From positions 1 through 30,534 of the forward strand of contig DATLGD010000064.1 of assembly GCA_035540755.1 (NCBI GenBank): a stretch of 30,534 nt of DNA, written 5' to 3'. Positions 7,785 through 16,043 of the stretch are shown piece by piece; the first letter of the stretch is position 1; each line of letters opens with the position of its first letter. The notes beneath the pieces were generated by a model, which saw nothing but the letters and a program-made list of their open reading frames with translations, did no database searches and was not told where the DNA came from. The DNA is from DATLGD01 sp035540755. GTDB lineage: Bacteria; Actinomycetota; Actinomycetes; Mycobacteriales; SCTD01. The position numbers were made by a program, and so were the translations under genes.

Positions 7785-8372
7785 GTGACCCTGCCCCTGG
7801 AGCAGCCGATGGCACCGGAGAGCTTCCGCGATGCCGCAGTCGGCGTCCGCGCCGCCATCAGCACCCACGGCCGCACCGGCGTGACCCTGCACGAGGTCCC
7901 GGCGCCCCGGCGGCTCGCGCCGCACGCGCTGGCCGTGGCCGCTGAGGTCGAGCGCGACGGCGAGGAGGTCGCGAGCGGGCGCTTCGTCGTGCTGCACGAC
8001 CCCGCCGGCCAGGAGGGCTGGCGCGGTGACACCCGCGTCATCAGCTTCGTGTCCGCGGAGGTCGAGGCCGAGATGGCCGCCGACCCCGCGCTCGCCGAGG
8101 TCGGCTGGAGCTGGCTGAGCGACGCCCTGCGCGACCGCGGCGCCGCCCACACTGCCGCCGGCGGCACCGTCACCCGCACGGTGTCGGTGCGCTTCGGCCA
8201 GATCGCCGAGGCCGACGAAGCCAGCGAGGTCGAGGTGCGGGCGTCCTGGACGCCGGTTGCGGACGAGACCGGCGGGGTCGACCTCGCCCGGCACCTGCTG
8301 GCCTTCTGCGACCTGCTCGGCGCCACCGCCGGCCTGCCGCCGCCGGGAGTCGCGGCGCTGCCGCCGCGCTGA
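7785..8372 (+). CDS. DUF3000 family protein
   Basis: 195 residues, cytoplasmic, unknown function. Recognised by context and by segments such as RRLAPHALAVAAEVE, SGRFVVLHDPAGQEGW, GWSWLSDAL and SVRFGQI, as in the protein between hemE and rnd in many actinobacteria (Rv2680 in M. tuberculosis, recalled). The GTG at 7785 fits a leaderless transcript; an ATG at 7809 (residue 9) is the alternative, without a clear ribosome-binding site. It converges with a histidine kinase gene with a 33-bp gap. In M. tuberculosis the rnd homologue follows directly; here a sensory cluster is inserted. Confidence 0.85.
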   Translation: MTLPLEQPMAPESFRDAAVGVRAAISTHGRTGVTLHEVPAPRRLAPHALAVAAEVERDGEEVASGRFVVLHDPAGQEGWRGDTRVISFVSAEVEAEMAADPALAEVGWSWLSDALRDRGAAHTAAGGTVTRTVSVRFGQIAEADEASEVEVRASWTPVADETGGVDLARHLLAFCDLLGATAGLPPPGVAALPPR

Positions 8373-8405
8373 GCGCACGCTCCCGCAGGGACCGGGCCGC
8401 GTCGC

Positions 8406-9521
8406 TCAGACGGGGTCGCCGACCGGCGCCGCCACCCGTCGCTCGCCCGGTGCCGCGGCGGGGACGTGCGCCACCCGCGGCAGCCGGAGCCGCACCGTGG
8501 TGCCGGTGCCCGCACCGCCGGTCACCTCGAGCGAGCCGCCGGCCAGCCGAGCCCGCTCACGCAGCAGCCCGAGGCCGACGTGCCGTCCCCGGTCGGGCCG
8601 CACGGCGGCGAGGTCGAACCCGGGTCCGTCGTCGCAGACCGTCGCGACGACGCTGTTCTCGGTCACCTCGAGCGCCGCCCGGGCCTCGTCGACGTCGGCG
8701 TGCTTGACCACGTTGAGCAGGGCCTCCTGGAAGAAGCGGTAGACCGTGATCGCCGACGCCAGCGGCAGGGGGTAGGCCTGCTCGGGCCAGGACAGGCGCA
8801 CGACCAGGCCGTACCTCGCGGCGAAGTCGGCCTGCAGCCCGGCGACGGCGGAGGCCAGGTCGCCGTCGTGCAGCGCCGGGGGGCGGGTGCGGGCCATGAC
8901 CGCGCGGACCTGCTCCTCGGCGTCCTCGATGTGATCGGCGAGCCGGGCCATCTCCGCGTCGGTCCGCGGCCCCGCCGCGAGCATGCCGCGGGCGATCATC
9001 AGCGACTGGGCGACGGTGTCGTGCAGGTCGGCGGCCAGCTGCCCGCGCGCGCCCTCCTCAGCGGCGACCAGCCCGCTCAGCAGCTCGAAGACACCGGCGC
9101 CGACCGTCTCGGCGTCGCGCCGGTGCCGCTCCCCCATCTCGTCCGCCACCCGCGCGCGCAGGTGCAGCGCGTCCAGGGTGCGGCTGAGCTCGGCGAGCTC
9201 GCTCGCGGCACGGGCCGCCACCGGCCGTCGTTCCCGACGGGTGACCGGCGCCGAGGGGTCGTGCAGGCGGTGCAGCGCGTCCGCGTGCAGGAAGCGCAGC
9301 GCCTTCGACACCCGCCGCGCAGCGACGGTGGCGACCAGCGCGAGCAGGAGCCCGGCGCAGGCGCCGGCCGCGAGCGCCTCCACCGCGAGCGGCGACAGCG
9401 GCCCGTCCGCGGCCAGGACGAGGCCGGTGATCCCGAACCCGGCGGCCACGGCGGCGGCGGGAAGCACCCCTGCCCAGACCGCCAGTGGCAGGCCGGGACG
9501 CCGCCCGCCGGCGCCGCTCAC
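8406..9521 (-). CDS. NarL-type sensor histidine kinase (HisKA_3)
   Basis: Membrane histidine kinase of 371 residues. Two N-terminal transmembrane helices (about 13-36 and 47-68) enclose a very short extracytoplasmic loop, so it probably has no external ligand domain. The phosphoacceptor is H167 in LAADLHDTVAQSL. The ATPase domain has EALLNVVKHA (N box), DDGPGFD (G1) and GLGLLRERARLAGG (G2). Its GTG overlaps the stop of the upstream GAF-like membrane gene (GTGA), so the two are co-translated. The likely partner is the divergent LuxR-type regulator at 11278; that pairing is inferred from position and kinase class. Confidence 0.92.
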   Translation of the reverse strand: MSGAGGRRPGLPLAVWAGVLPAAAVAAGFGITGLVLAADGPLSPLAVEALAAGACAGLLLALVATVAARRVSKALRFLHADALHRLHDPSAPVTRRERRPVAARAASELAELSRTLDALHLRARVADEMGERHRRDAETVGAGVFELLSGLVAAEEGARGQLAADLHDTVAQSLMIARGMLAAGPRTDAEMARLADHIEDAEEQVRAVMARTRPPALHDGDLASAVAGLQADFAARYGLVVRLSWPEQAYPLPLASAITVYRFFQEALLNVVKHADVDEARAALEVTENSVVATVCDDGPGFDLAAVRPDRGRHVGLGLLRERARLAGGSLEVTGGAGTGTTVRLRLPRVAHVPAAAPGERRVAAPVGDPV

Positions 9522-11023
9522 CGCAGCACCCCCGTGGTCGTCCAGTCGGTGGCGGCCGGACGCGCCAGGCGCACGGGCGCCGCTCCGGATCCGACGCCGT
9601 CGGCCGGGCGCCGCAGGTCGGGCTCGGCGGCCAGCGCCAGCGCCCCGACCATCGAGGCCACCGCCCGCTCGACCATGTGCAGCTCCTCGACGATGTCGTC
9701 GACGCCGCCTGCCGGGTCAGCGGTGCGGGCGAGCCTCGCCAGCCGGTCGGCGGACTCGCGCAGCACCCGCAGTGACGGCGCGGCCGCCGCGCCGAGCTCG
9801 CCGAGGGCGCGTGCGGTCTGGCCGGCGGCGTCCTCGGCCGCGGCCGCCTGCGCCTGCGCGGCCGCCGTCTGCTGCGAGAGCTCGGCGACCTGCAGCCACG
9901 ACTCGGCCTGGCCGACGAGCACCTGCACCAGGCGCACCTCGCGGCGGCCGAAGCCGGCCGCCCCCGGCGACCGCCGGGCGAGGAGCACGGCCAGCGGACG
10001 ATCCGGCTCGCCGACAACGGCCGACACCCACGGCCGGCCCGCCTCGATGCCGGTCGAGACCGCGCCGCCCTGCAGCGCCCGGACGACCCACGGCTGGTCG
10101 AGGCTGTCCGGGTCGACCCGGCGCCGCTCCAGGACGCCGGTCTCGTCGCCGGCGTAGCGCACCGGCCCGTCGGCGGCGAGCAGCACCATCTCCACATCCG
10201 CCCCGCCGAGCAGGCGGGCCGCGGCGGCGAGCACGACCTGCGCCGAGACGTCCCCTGACCGCCCGCTGGCGCGCTCCTGCCCGCGGGCCAGCTCGGCGAA
10301 CAGCCGCGCTTCCGCGCTGCGGCGGGTCTGCTGGTCGTAGGAGATCCACAGCAGCGCCATCGGCATCACCAGCCCGAGCAGCCCCAGCGGCGCCGTGACG
10401 GCGAGGAACGCCGCCAGCAGGCTGATGCTGCTGTTCCCGGCGGTGTGCACGGCCGACAGCGGCGCGCTGCTGGCCAGCAGCGGGACCAGCCGCCGCCGCG
10501 TCGTCATCGAGACGGCGAGTCCGACGAGGCAGTGGTTGACGACGAAGAAGCCGAGCACGCCGACGGCCGCCCCGGCCACGCCGCCCCCGGTGGCGGCGGC
10601 CGCCGCGCTGCCCACCGAGGTGGCGGCGGCGAACTGCGCCACGTTGTAGGTGAGCTTGAGCCTGGGCTGCCGGCGCAGGACCTGCGCGGCCAGCACGCCC
10701 AGCACGACCGCGACGACCGTCCACGCCCCGGTCGAGGCCACCCACGCCGCCCCCAGCGCGCCCTCGGTGAGCGAGAACGTCCAGCGCTGCCGGCCGAACT
10801 GCAGGTGCACGACCGCGACCTCGGCGATGGCCACGACGCCGGCCAGCAGGGGAAGGGCCCACCAGGCCGGCGAGCCCCAGCCCTGCAGCACGGCGACGAC
10901 GGACGCCGCCGTCAGCGCGGCCGCGGCGACCGCGCGCACCCGCGAGGCAGGAGCCGGGCGACCTCCGCGGCGCCGGGGCGGAGCCGCCGGCAGGGCGCTG
11001 CGGACGTCGGTCTGAGAGCTCAC
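9518..11023 (-). CDS. Multi-pass membrane sensor protein with GAF-like domain
   Basis: 501 residues. The first 215 or so hold about six hydrophobic helices, including FTLSTEG-like (here WTFSLTEGALGAAWV) and LKLTYNVAQFAAATSVG, reminiscent of MASE-like sensor modules. Residues about 230-380 look like a GAF fold (VEMVLLAADGPVRYAGD ... RPLAVLLARR ... EVRLVQVLVGQAESWLQV). The C-terminal third is an Ala/Glu-rich coiled coil without an H box, GGDEF or other output motif. GTG 11023 is chosen for GAGGAGG 4 bases upstream; an upstream in-frame ATG at 11134 lacks support. It overlaps the kinase downstream by 4 bp and probably feeds a signal to it. GAF assignment is by pattern only. Confidence 0.78.
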   Translation of the reverse strand: MSSQTDVRSALPAAPPRRRGGRPAPASRVRAVAAAALTAASVVAVLQGWGSPAWWALPLLAGVVAIAEVAVVHLQFGRQRWTFSLTEGALGAAWVASTGAWTVVAVVLGVLAAQVLRRQPRLKLTYNVAQFAAATSVGSAAAAATGGGVAGAAVGVLGFFVVNHCLVGLAVSMTTRRRLVPLLASSAPLSAVHTAGNSSISLLAAFLAVTAPLGLLGLVMPMALLWISYDQQTRRSAEARLFAELARGQERASGRSGDVSAQVVLAAAARLLGGADVEMVLLAADGPVRYAGDETGVLERRRVDPDSLDQPWVVRALQGGAVSTGIEAGRPWVSAVVGEPDRPLAVLLARRSPGAAGFGRREVRLVQVLVGQAESWLQVAELSQQTAAAQAQAAAAEDAAGQTARALGELGAAAAPSLRVLRESADRLARLARTADPAGGVDDIVEELHMVERAVASMVGALALAAEPDLRRPADGVGSGAAPVRLARPAATDWTTTGVLR

Positions 11024-11155
11024 GGCACCTCCTCGGACGGGCGGCGGGCGGGCAGGCGCCATTCTCCATGCCCGCGCCGGTGTGTCGCCATGATCGGCGC
11101 ACAGCACGCGAGACTGCAGAAGATGGTGCCGCATTCCCCCGTTCGGCGTACTCTG

Positions 11156-11175
11156 CGGACCGTACGGCAGGTCCG
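11156..11175. promoter_or_regulatory. Inverted repeat in the divergent sensor/regulator intergenic region
   Basis: CGGACC (11156-11161) and GGTCCG (11170-11175) with an 8-base spacer, about 100 bp before the response regulator and 130 bp before the sensor gene. Three CGTA tetramers spaced 13-14 bases (11147, 11161, 11174) overlap it. This is a plausible autoregulatory operator; the rest of 11024-11277 shows only the two ribosome-binding sites. Confidence 0.3.
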
Positions 11176-11277
11176 TAGGGCTGTCCGAGAGGTTTGCTCA
11201 CCCGCTCGGGCTACAGGACGACCGTCGGCGGACCGACACAGCGCTGAGCGGCCCTCGAGGCCGGCGAGGAGATCCCT

Positions 11278-11985
11278 ATGGAGGACGTCGTGACGGCCGG
11301 AGTCGACAGCGCCATCAATGCCATCCCGGCGCAGCAGCTTCGCCCCGACGCGAAGGCGTTCACCGCGATGGTGGTCGACGACCACCCCCTGGTGCGGGAG
11401 GCGATGGTGTCCCGGCTGCGTGCCATGGGCGCCACCGAGGTCGCCGAGGCGGCCACCATCGGCGAGGCGCGGGCCCGGGCGAACCTGTCCGGACCGCGCG
11501 AGCTGTGCCTGCTCGACCTCGGCCTGCCCGACGGCTCCGGTCTCGACCTGCTCACCGACCTGCGGGCCGCCGGCTGGCAGCGCCTCGTGGTGCTCTCGGC
11601 CGCGGACGACCCGTACAGCGTGCGGGCGGCCTTCGTCGCGGGAGCCCAGGGCTACCTGCTCAAGTCCGCCTCACCCGTCGTCGTCGCCGACGGCGTCCGC
11701 CGGGTGCTGGACGGCGGCGTCTACGCCGACCCGTCGGTCGCCTCGCTGCTGGCCGCAGGGCTGCGCGGGAGCCCCGTCGACACCGGCGTGAGCGACCTGT
11801 CGGGACGCGAGATCGAGGTGCTGCGCCTGGTCGCCGATGGGCAGAGCAACAAGCAGATCGGCGACACGCTCGGCCTGTCGGCCCTCACCGTGAAGAGCCA
11901 CCTGGCCCGCATCGCCCGCAAGCTCGGCACGGGTGACCGCGCCGAGATGGTGGCCCTGGCGATGCGCGCGGGCGTCATCCGCTGA
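11278..11985 (+). CDS. NarL/LuxR-family response regulator
   Basis: 235 residues. A receiver domain (about 28-145) has acidic pocket D34/D35, phosphoacceptor D80 in LLDLGLPDGSG, S107 and K129 (YLLKSAS). A C-terminal LuxR helix-turn-helix follows (about 175-230: LSGREIEVLRLVADGQSNKQ then LTVKSHLARIARKLG). An unusual 27-residue N-terminal extension precedes the receiver. ATG 11278 has GAGGAG at 11266-11271; a later in-frame ATG at 11368 would remove the extension but lacks a ribosome-binding site. It is divergent from the membrane sensor and HisKA_3 kinase and is probably their output. Confidence 0.92.
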   Translation: MEDVVTAGVDSAINAIPAQQLRPDAKAFTAMVVDDHPLVREAMVSRLRAMGATEVAEAATIGEARARANLSGPRELCLLDLGLPDGSGLDLLTDLRAAGWQRLVVLSAADDPYSVRAAFVAGAQGYLLKSASPVVVADGVRRVLDGGVYADPSVASLLAAGLRGSPVDTGVSDLSGREIEVLRLVADGQSNKQIGDTLGLSALTVKSHLARIARKLGTGDRAEMVALAMRAGVIR

Positions 11986-12073
11986 GCCCCTCGGCGACGC
12001 CCGCCCGGTCCGGCGACACGCCCGGACACGACCGGCAACACGGCGAAGATCGGCACGAGCCGCCGGATCCACG

Positions 12074-12079
12074 TAACCT
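12074..12079 (+). promoter_or_regulatory. -10-like hexamer for rnd (leaderless)
   Basis: TAACCT ends 8 bases before the GTG at 12088, with no Shine-Dalgarno sequence between. Confidence 0.45.
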
Positions 12080-12087
12080 CGTCCCCC

Positions 12088-13548
12088 GTGACGACGACCC
12101 TGCCGGGTCATGAGGGGGACGTGACCGGCTCCTCCCCCGACGCGGCCCCGGCCGTGGAGCCGCTGCTGGCCCCCCGCGAGGGCGTGCCGCCGGTCACCGC
12201 CTCGGCCGCCGCGCTGGCAGAGGTGGTCGCCCGGTTCGCCGCCGGCACCGGCCCGGTCGCCGTCGACGCCGAACGGGCCTCGGGCTACCGCTACTCCCAG
12301 CGCGCCTACCTGGTGCAGCTGCGGCGGAAGGGCGCCGGCACCGCGCTGGTCGACCCCATCGCCTGCCCGGACCTGTCCGGCCTGTCCGACGCCCTGGCCG
12401 ACGTCGAGTGGGTGCTGCACGCCGCGAGCCAGGACCTCGCCTGCCTCGCCGAGGTCGGCATGGTGCCCTCGGCGGTCTTCGACACCGAGCTGGCCGGCCG
12501 GCTGGCCGGCTTCGAGCGGGTGGGCCTCGGGGCCATGGTCGAGAACGTCCTCGGCCTGCACCTGGAGAAGGGGCACTCGGCGGCCGACTGGTCGACCCGG
12601 CCGCTGCCGGAGGCCTGGCTGGTGTACGCCGCCCTCGACGTCGAGGTGCTCGTCGAGCTGCGCAACGCCCTCGAAGCCGAGCTGCGGGCGCAGGGCAAGC
12701 TGGCCTGGGCGCACGAGGAGTTCGAGGCGGTGCGGCTGGCGCCGCCGCCGGCACCCCGCACCGACCCCTGGCGCCGCACCTCCGGCATGCACCGCCTGCG
12801 GTCCCGGCGGCAGCTGGCCGCCGTCCGGGCGCTGTGGGAGGCGCGCGACGCCATGGCGCGGCGCCGCGACATCGCCCCCGGCCGCATCCTGCCGGACGCC
12901 GCCATCGTCGCCGCCGTCGCCGCGGCGCCGTCGTCGCCGGAGGCGCTGCTCGAGGTGCCGGTCTTCGGCGGTCGCGCGACGCGCCGCCACGTCGAGACCT
13001 GGTACGGCGCCCTGCAGGCCGCCGCGGCGCTGCCCGAGGACCGGCTGCCGCAGCCGGTGCCACCCGGCGACGGACCGCCGCCGGCCAACCGCTGGGCCGA
13101 GCGCGACCCGGTGGCGGCCGCGCGCCTGACCCGCGCCCGCCGGGCCGTCACCTCGCTCGCCGAGACGCTGTCGATGCCGGTGGAGAACCTCGTGCAGCCC
13201 GACGCCGTCCGCCGCCTGGCCTGGCAGCCGCCGGCCGAGGTCGACGCCGGCAGCGTCGCCGACGCGCTGCGGCGCTGCGGAGCCCGGTCCTGGCAGGTCG
13301 GCCTGGTCGCCGGCCCCCTCGCCGAGGCCCTGAGAGCGAAGGGCCCGCTCGCCGAGGGCCCGGTCGCCGAGGGTCCGGTCGCCGAGGGTCCGGTCGCCGA
13401 GGTCGTGCTCGCCGAGGTCGTGGCGTCGGCGGGACCAGCGGCCGGCGAGCCGGTCGCCGCCCCGCCGGTCCGGGCGCCCGGCCGGCGCGGCCCCCGCCGG
13501 GCCACCCGCGCCCAGTCCGGCCCGGCGGCCTCCGCTCCCGGAGCGTGA
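12088..13548 (+). CDS. rnd: Ribonuclease D-like 3'-5' exonuclease with HRDC domain
   Basis: DEDDy exonuclease acting on RNA 3' ends. 486 residues. Exo I D60/E62 in VAVDAERAS, Exo II D116 in HAASQDL, Exo III Y180 and D184 in VYAALDVEVL. An HRDC nucleic-acid-binding domain lies at about 235-305 (RRQLAAVRALWEARDAMAR). A second helical HRDC-like region reaches about 420. The last 65 residues are low complexity and contain AEGPV repeats, then a basic RRGPRRATRA tail. GTG 12088 is chosen for its leaderless promoter spacing; GTG 12121 is an alternative. It overlaps the GNAT gene by GTGA. The position matches Rv2681 of M. tuberculosis (recalled). Confidence 0.92.
   Translation: MTTTLPGHEGDVTGSSPDAAPAVEPLLAPREGVPPVTASAAALAEVVARFAAGTGPVAVDAERASGYRYSQRAYLVQLRRKGAGTALVDPIACPDLSGLSDALADVEWVLHAASQDLACLAEVGMVPSAVFDTELAGRLAGFERVGLGAMVENVLGLHLEKGHSAADWSTRPLPEAWLVYAALDVEVLVELRNALEAELRAQGKLAWAHEEFEAVRLAPPPAPRTDPWRRTSGMHRLRSRRQLAAVRALWEARDAMARRRDIAPGRILPDAAIVAAVAAAPSSPEALLEVPVFGGRATRRHVETWYGALQAAAALPEDRLPQPVPPGDGPPPANRWAERDPVAAARLTRARRAVTSLAETLSMPVENLVQPDAVRRLAWQPPAEVDAGSVADALRRCGARSWQVGLVAGPLAEALRAKGPLAEGPVAEGPVAEGPVAEVVLAEVVASAGPAAGEPVAAPPVRAPGRRGPRRATRAQSGPAASAPGA
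13342..13416 (+). repeat. 15-bp tandem repeat inside rnd
   Basis: Five consecutive units (13342, 13357, 13372, 13387, 13402) of the form GGYCCGGTCGCCGAG; the first and last diverge. In frame, they encode a G-P-V-A-E pentapeptide in the C-terminal tail. Copy number probably varies between strains. Confidence 0.85.
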
Positions 13549-14081
13549 CCGCACCTCGCCTGGTCGGGCCGCAGGTCGCGCTCGTGCCCGTGGCCGCCGC
13601 GGTCGCCGACGCCGTGGTCGACGGTCGGACCGACGATCTCGAGCCGCTGCTGCAGCAGTCCGGGCTGCGGCCGGGCACCGGCTGGCCGCACGCCGACAGC
13701 GCGGGCGCGCTCGCCGGGGCGGGCTCCGGGGTACCCGTGGCGGCCGAGGACCTCCGCTGCTGGCTGGTCACCGCCGGCGGCGAGGTCCTCGGCGAGTGCG
13801 GCTGGAAGCACCGGCCCGACCCGGACGGCACCGTCGAGCTGACCTACGGCCTGGCCGCCCCGGCCCGGGGCAGGGGGCTCGGCACCGAGGCCGTCGCGCT
13901 CGTCGTGGCCTGGAGCGAGCGCCAGCCCGGTGTCCGCCGACTGGCCGCCGACGTCCTCGTCGGCAACGAGCCGTCGCGGCGCCTGCTGCGCCGGCTCGGC
14001 TTCGTCGAGCAGCCCGTCGACGGCCGGCAGGTCCGCGCCGAGCGCGGCGAGCCGCGGATCCGCGGCCGGCACGTCTGCTGA
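13545..14081 (+). CDS. GNAT-family N-acetyltransferase (RimJ/RimL-like)
   Basis: 178 residues, acetyl-CoA dependent acyl transfer to an amine; substrate unknown. Motif A is ARGRGLGTEAVALVVAW (about 105-122), preceded by the beta-strand GTVELTYGLA and followed by NEPSRRLLRRLGFVE, the motif B signature of RimJ-like enzymes. GTG 13545 overlaps the rnd stop (GTGA), so it is translated with rnd. It converges with the channel-like gene with a 20-bp gap. Confidence 0.85.
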   Translation: MTAPRLVGPQVALVPVAAAVADAVVDGRTDDLEPLLQQSGLRPGTGWPHADSAGALAGAGSGVPVAAEDLRCWLVTAGGEVLGECGWKHRPDPDGTVELTYGLAAPARGRGLGTEAVALVVAWSERQPGVRRLAADVLVGNEPSRRLLRRLGFVEQPVDGRQVRAERGEPRIRGRHVC

Positions 14082-14101
14082 CCTGCCGCCGGCGGCCGCC
14101 G

Positions 14102-14860
14102 TCAGCCGTGCCCCGGCACCGCCCCAGGCCCGGGATCCAGCCCGCCTGCGGGTCGGCGGCCCTCCAGGAAGTAGGCGCCGAGCGTGCCGGCGAGGGCGGC
14201 GAAGACCCCCACCGACCAGATCGACAGCACGACGTCGAGCACCTTGGCCAGCCCCGCGTCCTGGCCCATCGGCTGGCCGCTGATGGTGGCGAGGGCGGCG
14301 GCGTGCAGCGCGTCGCCGTAGACGTCGTAGACGCCGAAGGCGAACAGCAGCTGACTGGCCGAGAGCACCACGATCACCGACACGGCCACCAGCCAGGCCA
14401 GCCGGTCGGACAGCACCCGGCCGGCCGAGCGCGACGAGCGCACCGCCGACGACACCACCCGTCCTGCGCGCGCCGCCCGCAGGACGAGCACGAGCCGCAC
14501 GAAGCGCAGCATGGGGATCGCCAGGAAGATCACCTGCCACCAGTTGCGGCCCAGGAACCGCCGCCGAGACGGCGCGACCCACAGCCGCAGCAGGAACTCC
14601 CCGACGAACACGGCCCAGAGCGCCCAGCCCAGCCAGGCGAGCGGCCGCTGCACGGCGGCGGACGTGGCGACGGTCTGACCGAGGACCACCAGCAGGAAGA
14701 TCATGCCGAGCGCGCTCATCGGCCCGTCGAGCCGGGTGGCCACGACGTCGGCCCAGCGCTCGCGGGCGTCCGGGTCCATCGCCTTCGCGCGGCGCGCCCG
14801 CAGCAGCGGGACGTCGTCCTCCTCGCAGTCGACCAGCGAGCGCTCCTGCGACCGGGTCAC
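14102..14860 (-). CDS. Ion-channel-like membrane protein (voltage-gated channel fold) with non-canonical pore loop
   Basis: 252 residues, six predicted helices. S1 is near 40-60 (SALGMIFLLVVLGQTV), S2 near 70-92, S3 FLGRNWWQVIFLAIPML, S4 with repeated arginines (RFVRLVLVLRAARAGR), S5 LAWLVAVSVIVVLSASQLLFAFG, S6 KVLDVVLSIWSVGVFAALAG. The pore position reads ALATISGQPMGQD instead of TVGYGD, so potassium selectivity cannot be assumed. GTG 14860 overlaps the permease stop upstream by GTGA. The N-terminus is acidic and cytoplasmic. Channel fold is likely; the ion and gating are unknown. Confidence 0.8.
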   Translation of the reverse strand: MTRSQERSLVDCEEDDVPLLRARRAKAMDPDARERWADVVATRLDGPMSALGMIFLLVVLGQTVATSAAVQRPLAWLGWALWAVFVGEFLLRLWVAPSRRRFLGRNWWQVIFLAIPMLRFVRLVLVLRAARAGRVVSSAVRSSRSAGRVLSDRLAWLVAVSVIVVLSASQLLFAFGVYDVYGDALHAAALATISGQPMGQDAGLAKVLDVVLSIWSVGVFAALAGTLGAYFLEGRRPAGGLDPGPGAVPGHG

Positions 14861-15999
14861 GCCGTCGCCCTGCTGTCCTCGTCCTCGTCCTCGCCCTCGC
14901 CGCCGTCGGCCTGCTCCGAGCCGGGCCCGGCGGCCGGGGTGCGCCCGCGGACCATGTCGACGATGCGCGCGACGCTCGCCGCCAGCGGCACCGCGAGGAA
15001 GGCCCCGAGGATCCCGAAGGACAGCACCCCGGCCGTGATGGCCAGGATGATCACCAGCGGGTGCAGGGCGATCACCTTCGACAGGATGAGCGGCTCGAGC
15101 AGGTTGCTCTCGGCCTGCTGCACCAGCACGACCAGGCCGAGCACCAGCAGCGCCGTGGTCAGACCCTCCGATGCCAGGGCGACGAGCACGGCCAGCAGGC
15201 CCGTGACGAACGCCCCGACGATCGGGAACAGCCCGCCGACGAACACCAGGACGGCCAGCGGCAGGGCCAGCGGCACGCCGAGCAGCCACAGCCCCAGGCC
15301 GATGAGCACGGCGTCGACGAGGGCGACGAACAGCTGCCCGCGGAAGTAGGCCCCGAGCGTCCACCAGACCCGACCGGCGGCCTTGTCGACCGGGCCGCGG
15401 TACCGCCCGGGCAGCAGGTCGGCGACGCCGCGCCACAGGCGGCCCCCGTCCTTGAGGACGAAGAAGACGACGACCAGCATGAGCACGACCGCGGTGAGGA
15501 AGTCGACGACCAGCACGGCGGCGCCGAGCCCCTGCTGCAGGCCGCCGTCGGCGGCGAAGTCCTCGACGGCGCTGCGGGCCTGCTCCTGCACGCCGTCGAT
15601 GTCGACCGGGAGCGGACCGTCGCTGAGGAACTGCTCGATCGAGGCGAGGCCCTCGGAAGCCTCCTCGACGAGCGTCGGGACCTCGGCGGCGACCCGCGGG
15701 TAGAGCAGCCGGGCAGCCAGCACGATGGAGCCGAGGAAGCTCACGATCACGAGGACGGCGGCCAGCGCGCCCGGCACCCGGCGCCGCTTGAGGAACTCCG
15801 CCGCCGGCGCGAGCAGGGCGGCCGGGAACAGGCCGAGGACGAACGCCGTCACCACCAGGCTGATGCTCTGCACCACCACCGAGAGCGCGAGGAGCAGCAG
15901 CAGCAGACCGATCAGCGCCCACGCCACCCGGCCGCTGCGGATCACGCGCTCCGAGGTGGACAGGGCACCAGCGCCCGTCGACGGGGAGGAGGTGCTCAC
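14857..15999 (-). CDS. AI-2E family transporter (PF01594-type permease)
   Basis: 380 residues with about eight transmembrane helices in the usual arrangement: two near the N-terminus, a third after the basic KRRR loop, a long extracytoplasmic segment (about 110-165), then a C-terminal bundle with LDAVLIGLGLWLLGVPLALPL-like and FVGGLFPIVGAFVTGLLAVLV segments. The conserved QQAESNLLEPLILSKVI-like region and LHPLVIILAI follow. The C-terminal tail is strongly acidic (GEDEDEDS). Family members export diverse small molecules or ions; AI-2 itself should not be assumed. The GTG start lies 6 bases after TAGGGC on the minus strand. Translation is coupled to the channel gene downstream. Confidence 0.9.
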   Translation of the reverse strand: MSTSSPSTGAGALSTSERVIRSGRVAWALIGLLLLLLALSVVVQSISLVVTAFVLGLFPAALLAPAAEFLKRRRVPGALAAVLVIVSFLGSIVLAARLLYPRVAAEVPTLVEEASEGLASIEQFLSDGPLPVDIDGVQEQARSAVEDFAADGGLQQGLGAAVLVVDFLTAVVLMLVVVFFVLKDGGRLWRGVADLLPGRYRGPVDKAAGRVWWTLGAYFRGQLFVALVDAVLIGLGLWLLGVPLALPLAVLVFVGGLFPIVGAFVTGLLAVLVALASEGLTTALLVLGLVVLVQQAESNLLEPLILSKVIALHPLVIILAITAGVLSFGILGAFLAVPLAASVARIVDMVRGRTPAAGPGSEQADGGEGEDEDEDSRATA

Positions 16000-16005
16000 G
16001 ATCGA

Positions 16006-16011
16006 GCCCTA
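16006..16011 (-). promoter_or_regulatory. -10-like hexamer for the AI-2E gene (leaderless)
   Basis: TAGGGC on the minus strand ends 6 bases before GTG 15999. The last base departs from the usual T, so it is weaker than the other examples. Confidence 0.35.
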
Positions 16012-16043
16012 CCCCGGTGGCGGCAGTCGGCACGGGGCACTTG

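Noticed and set aside
13342..13416. CRISPR-like array
   Set aside because: Units are contiguous 15-mers without spacers and in frame with rnd.
12306..14582. Long minus-strand frame opposite rnd and the GNAT gene
   Set aside because: Shadow frame; no recognisable domain, while both plus-strand genes show catalytic motifs.
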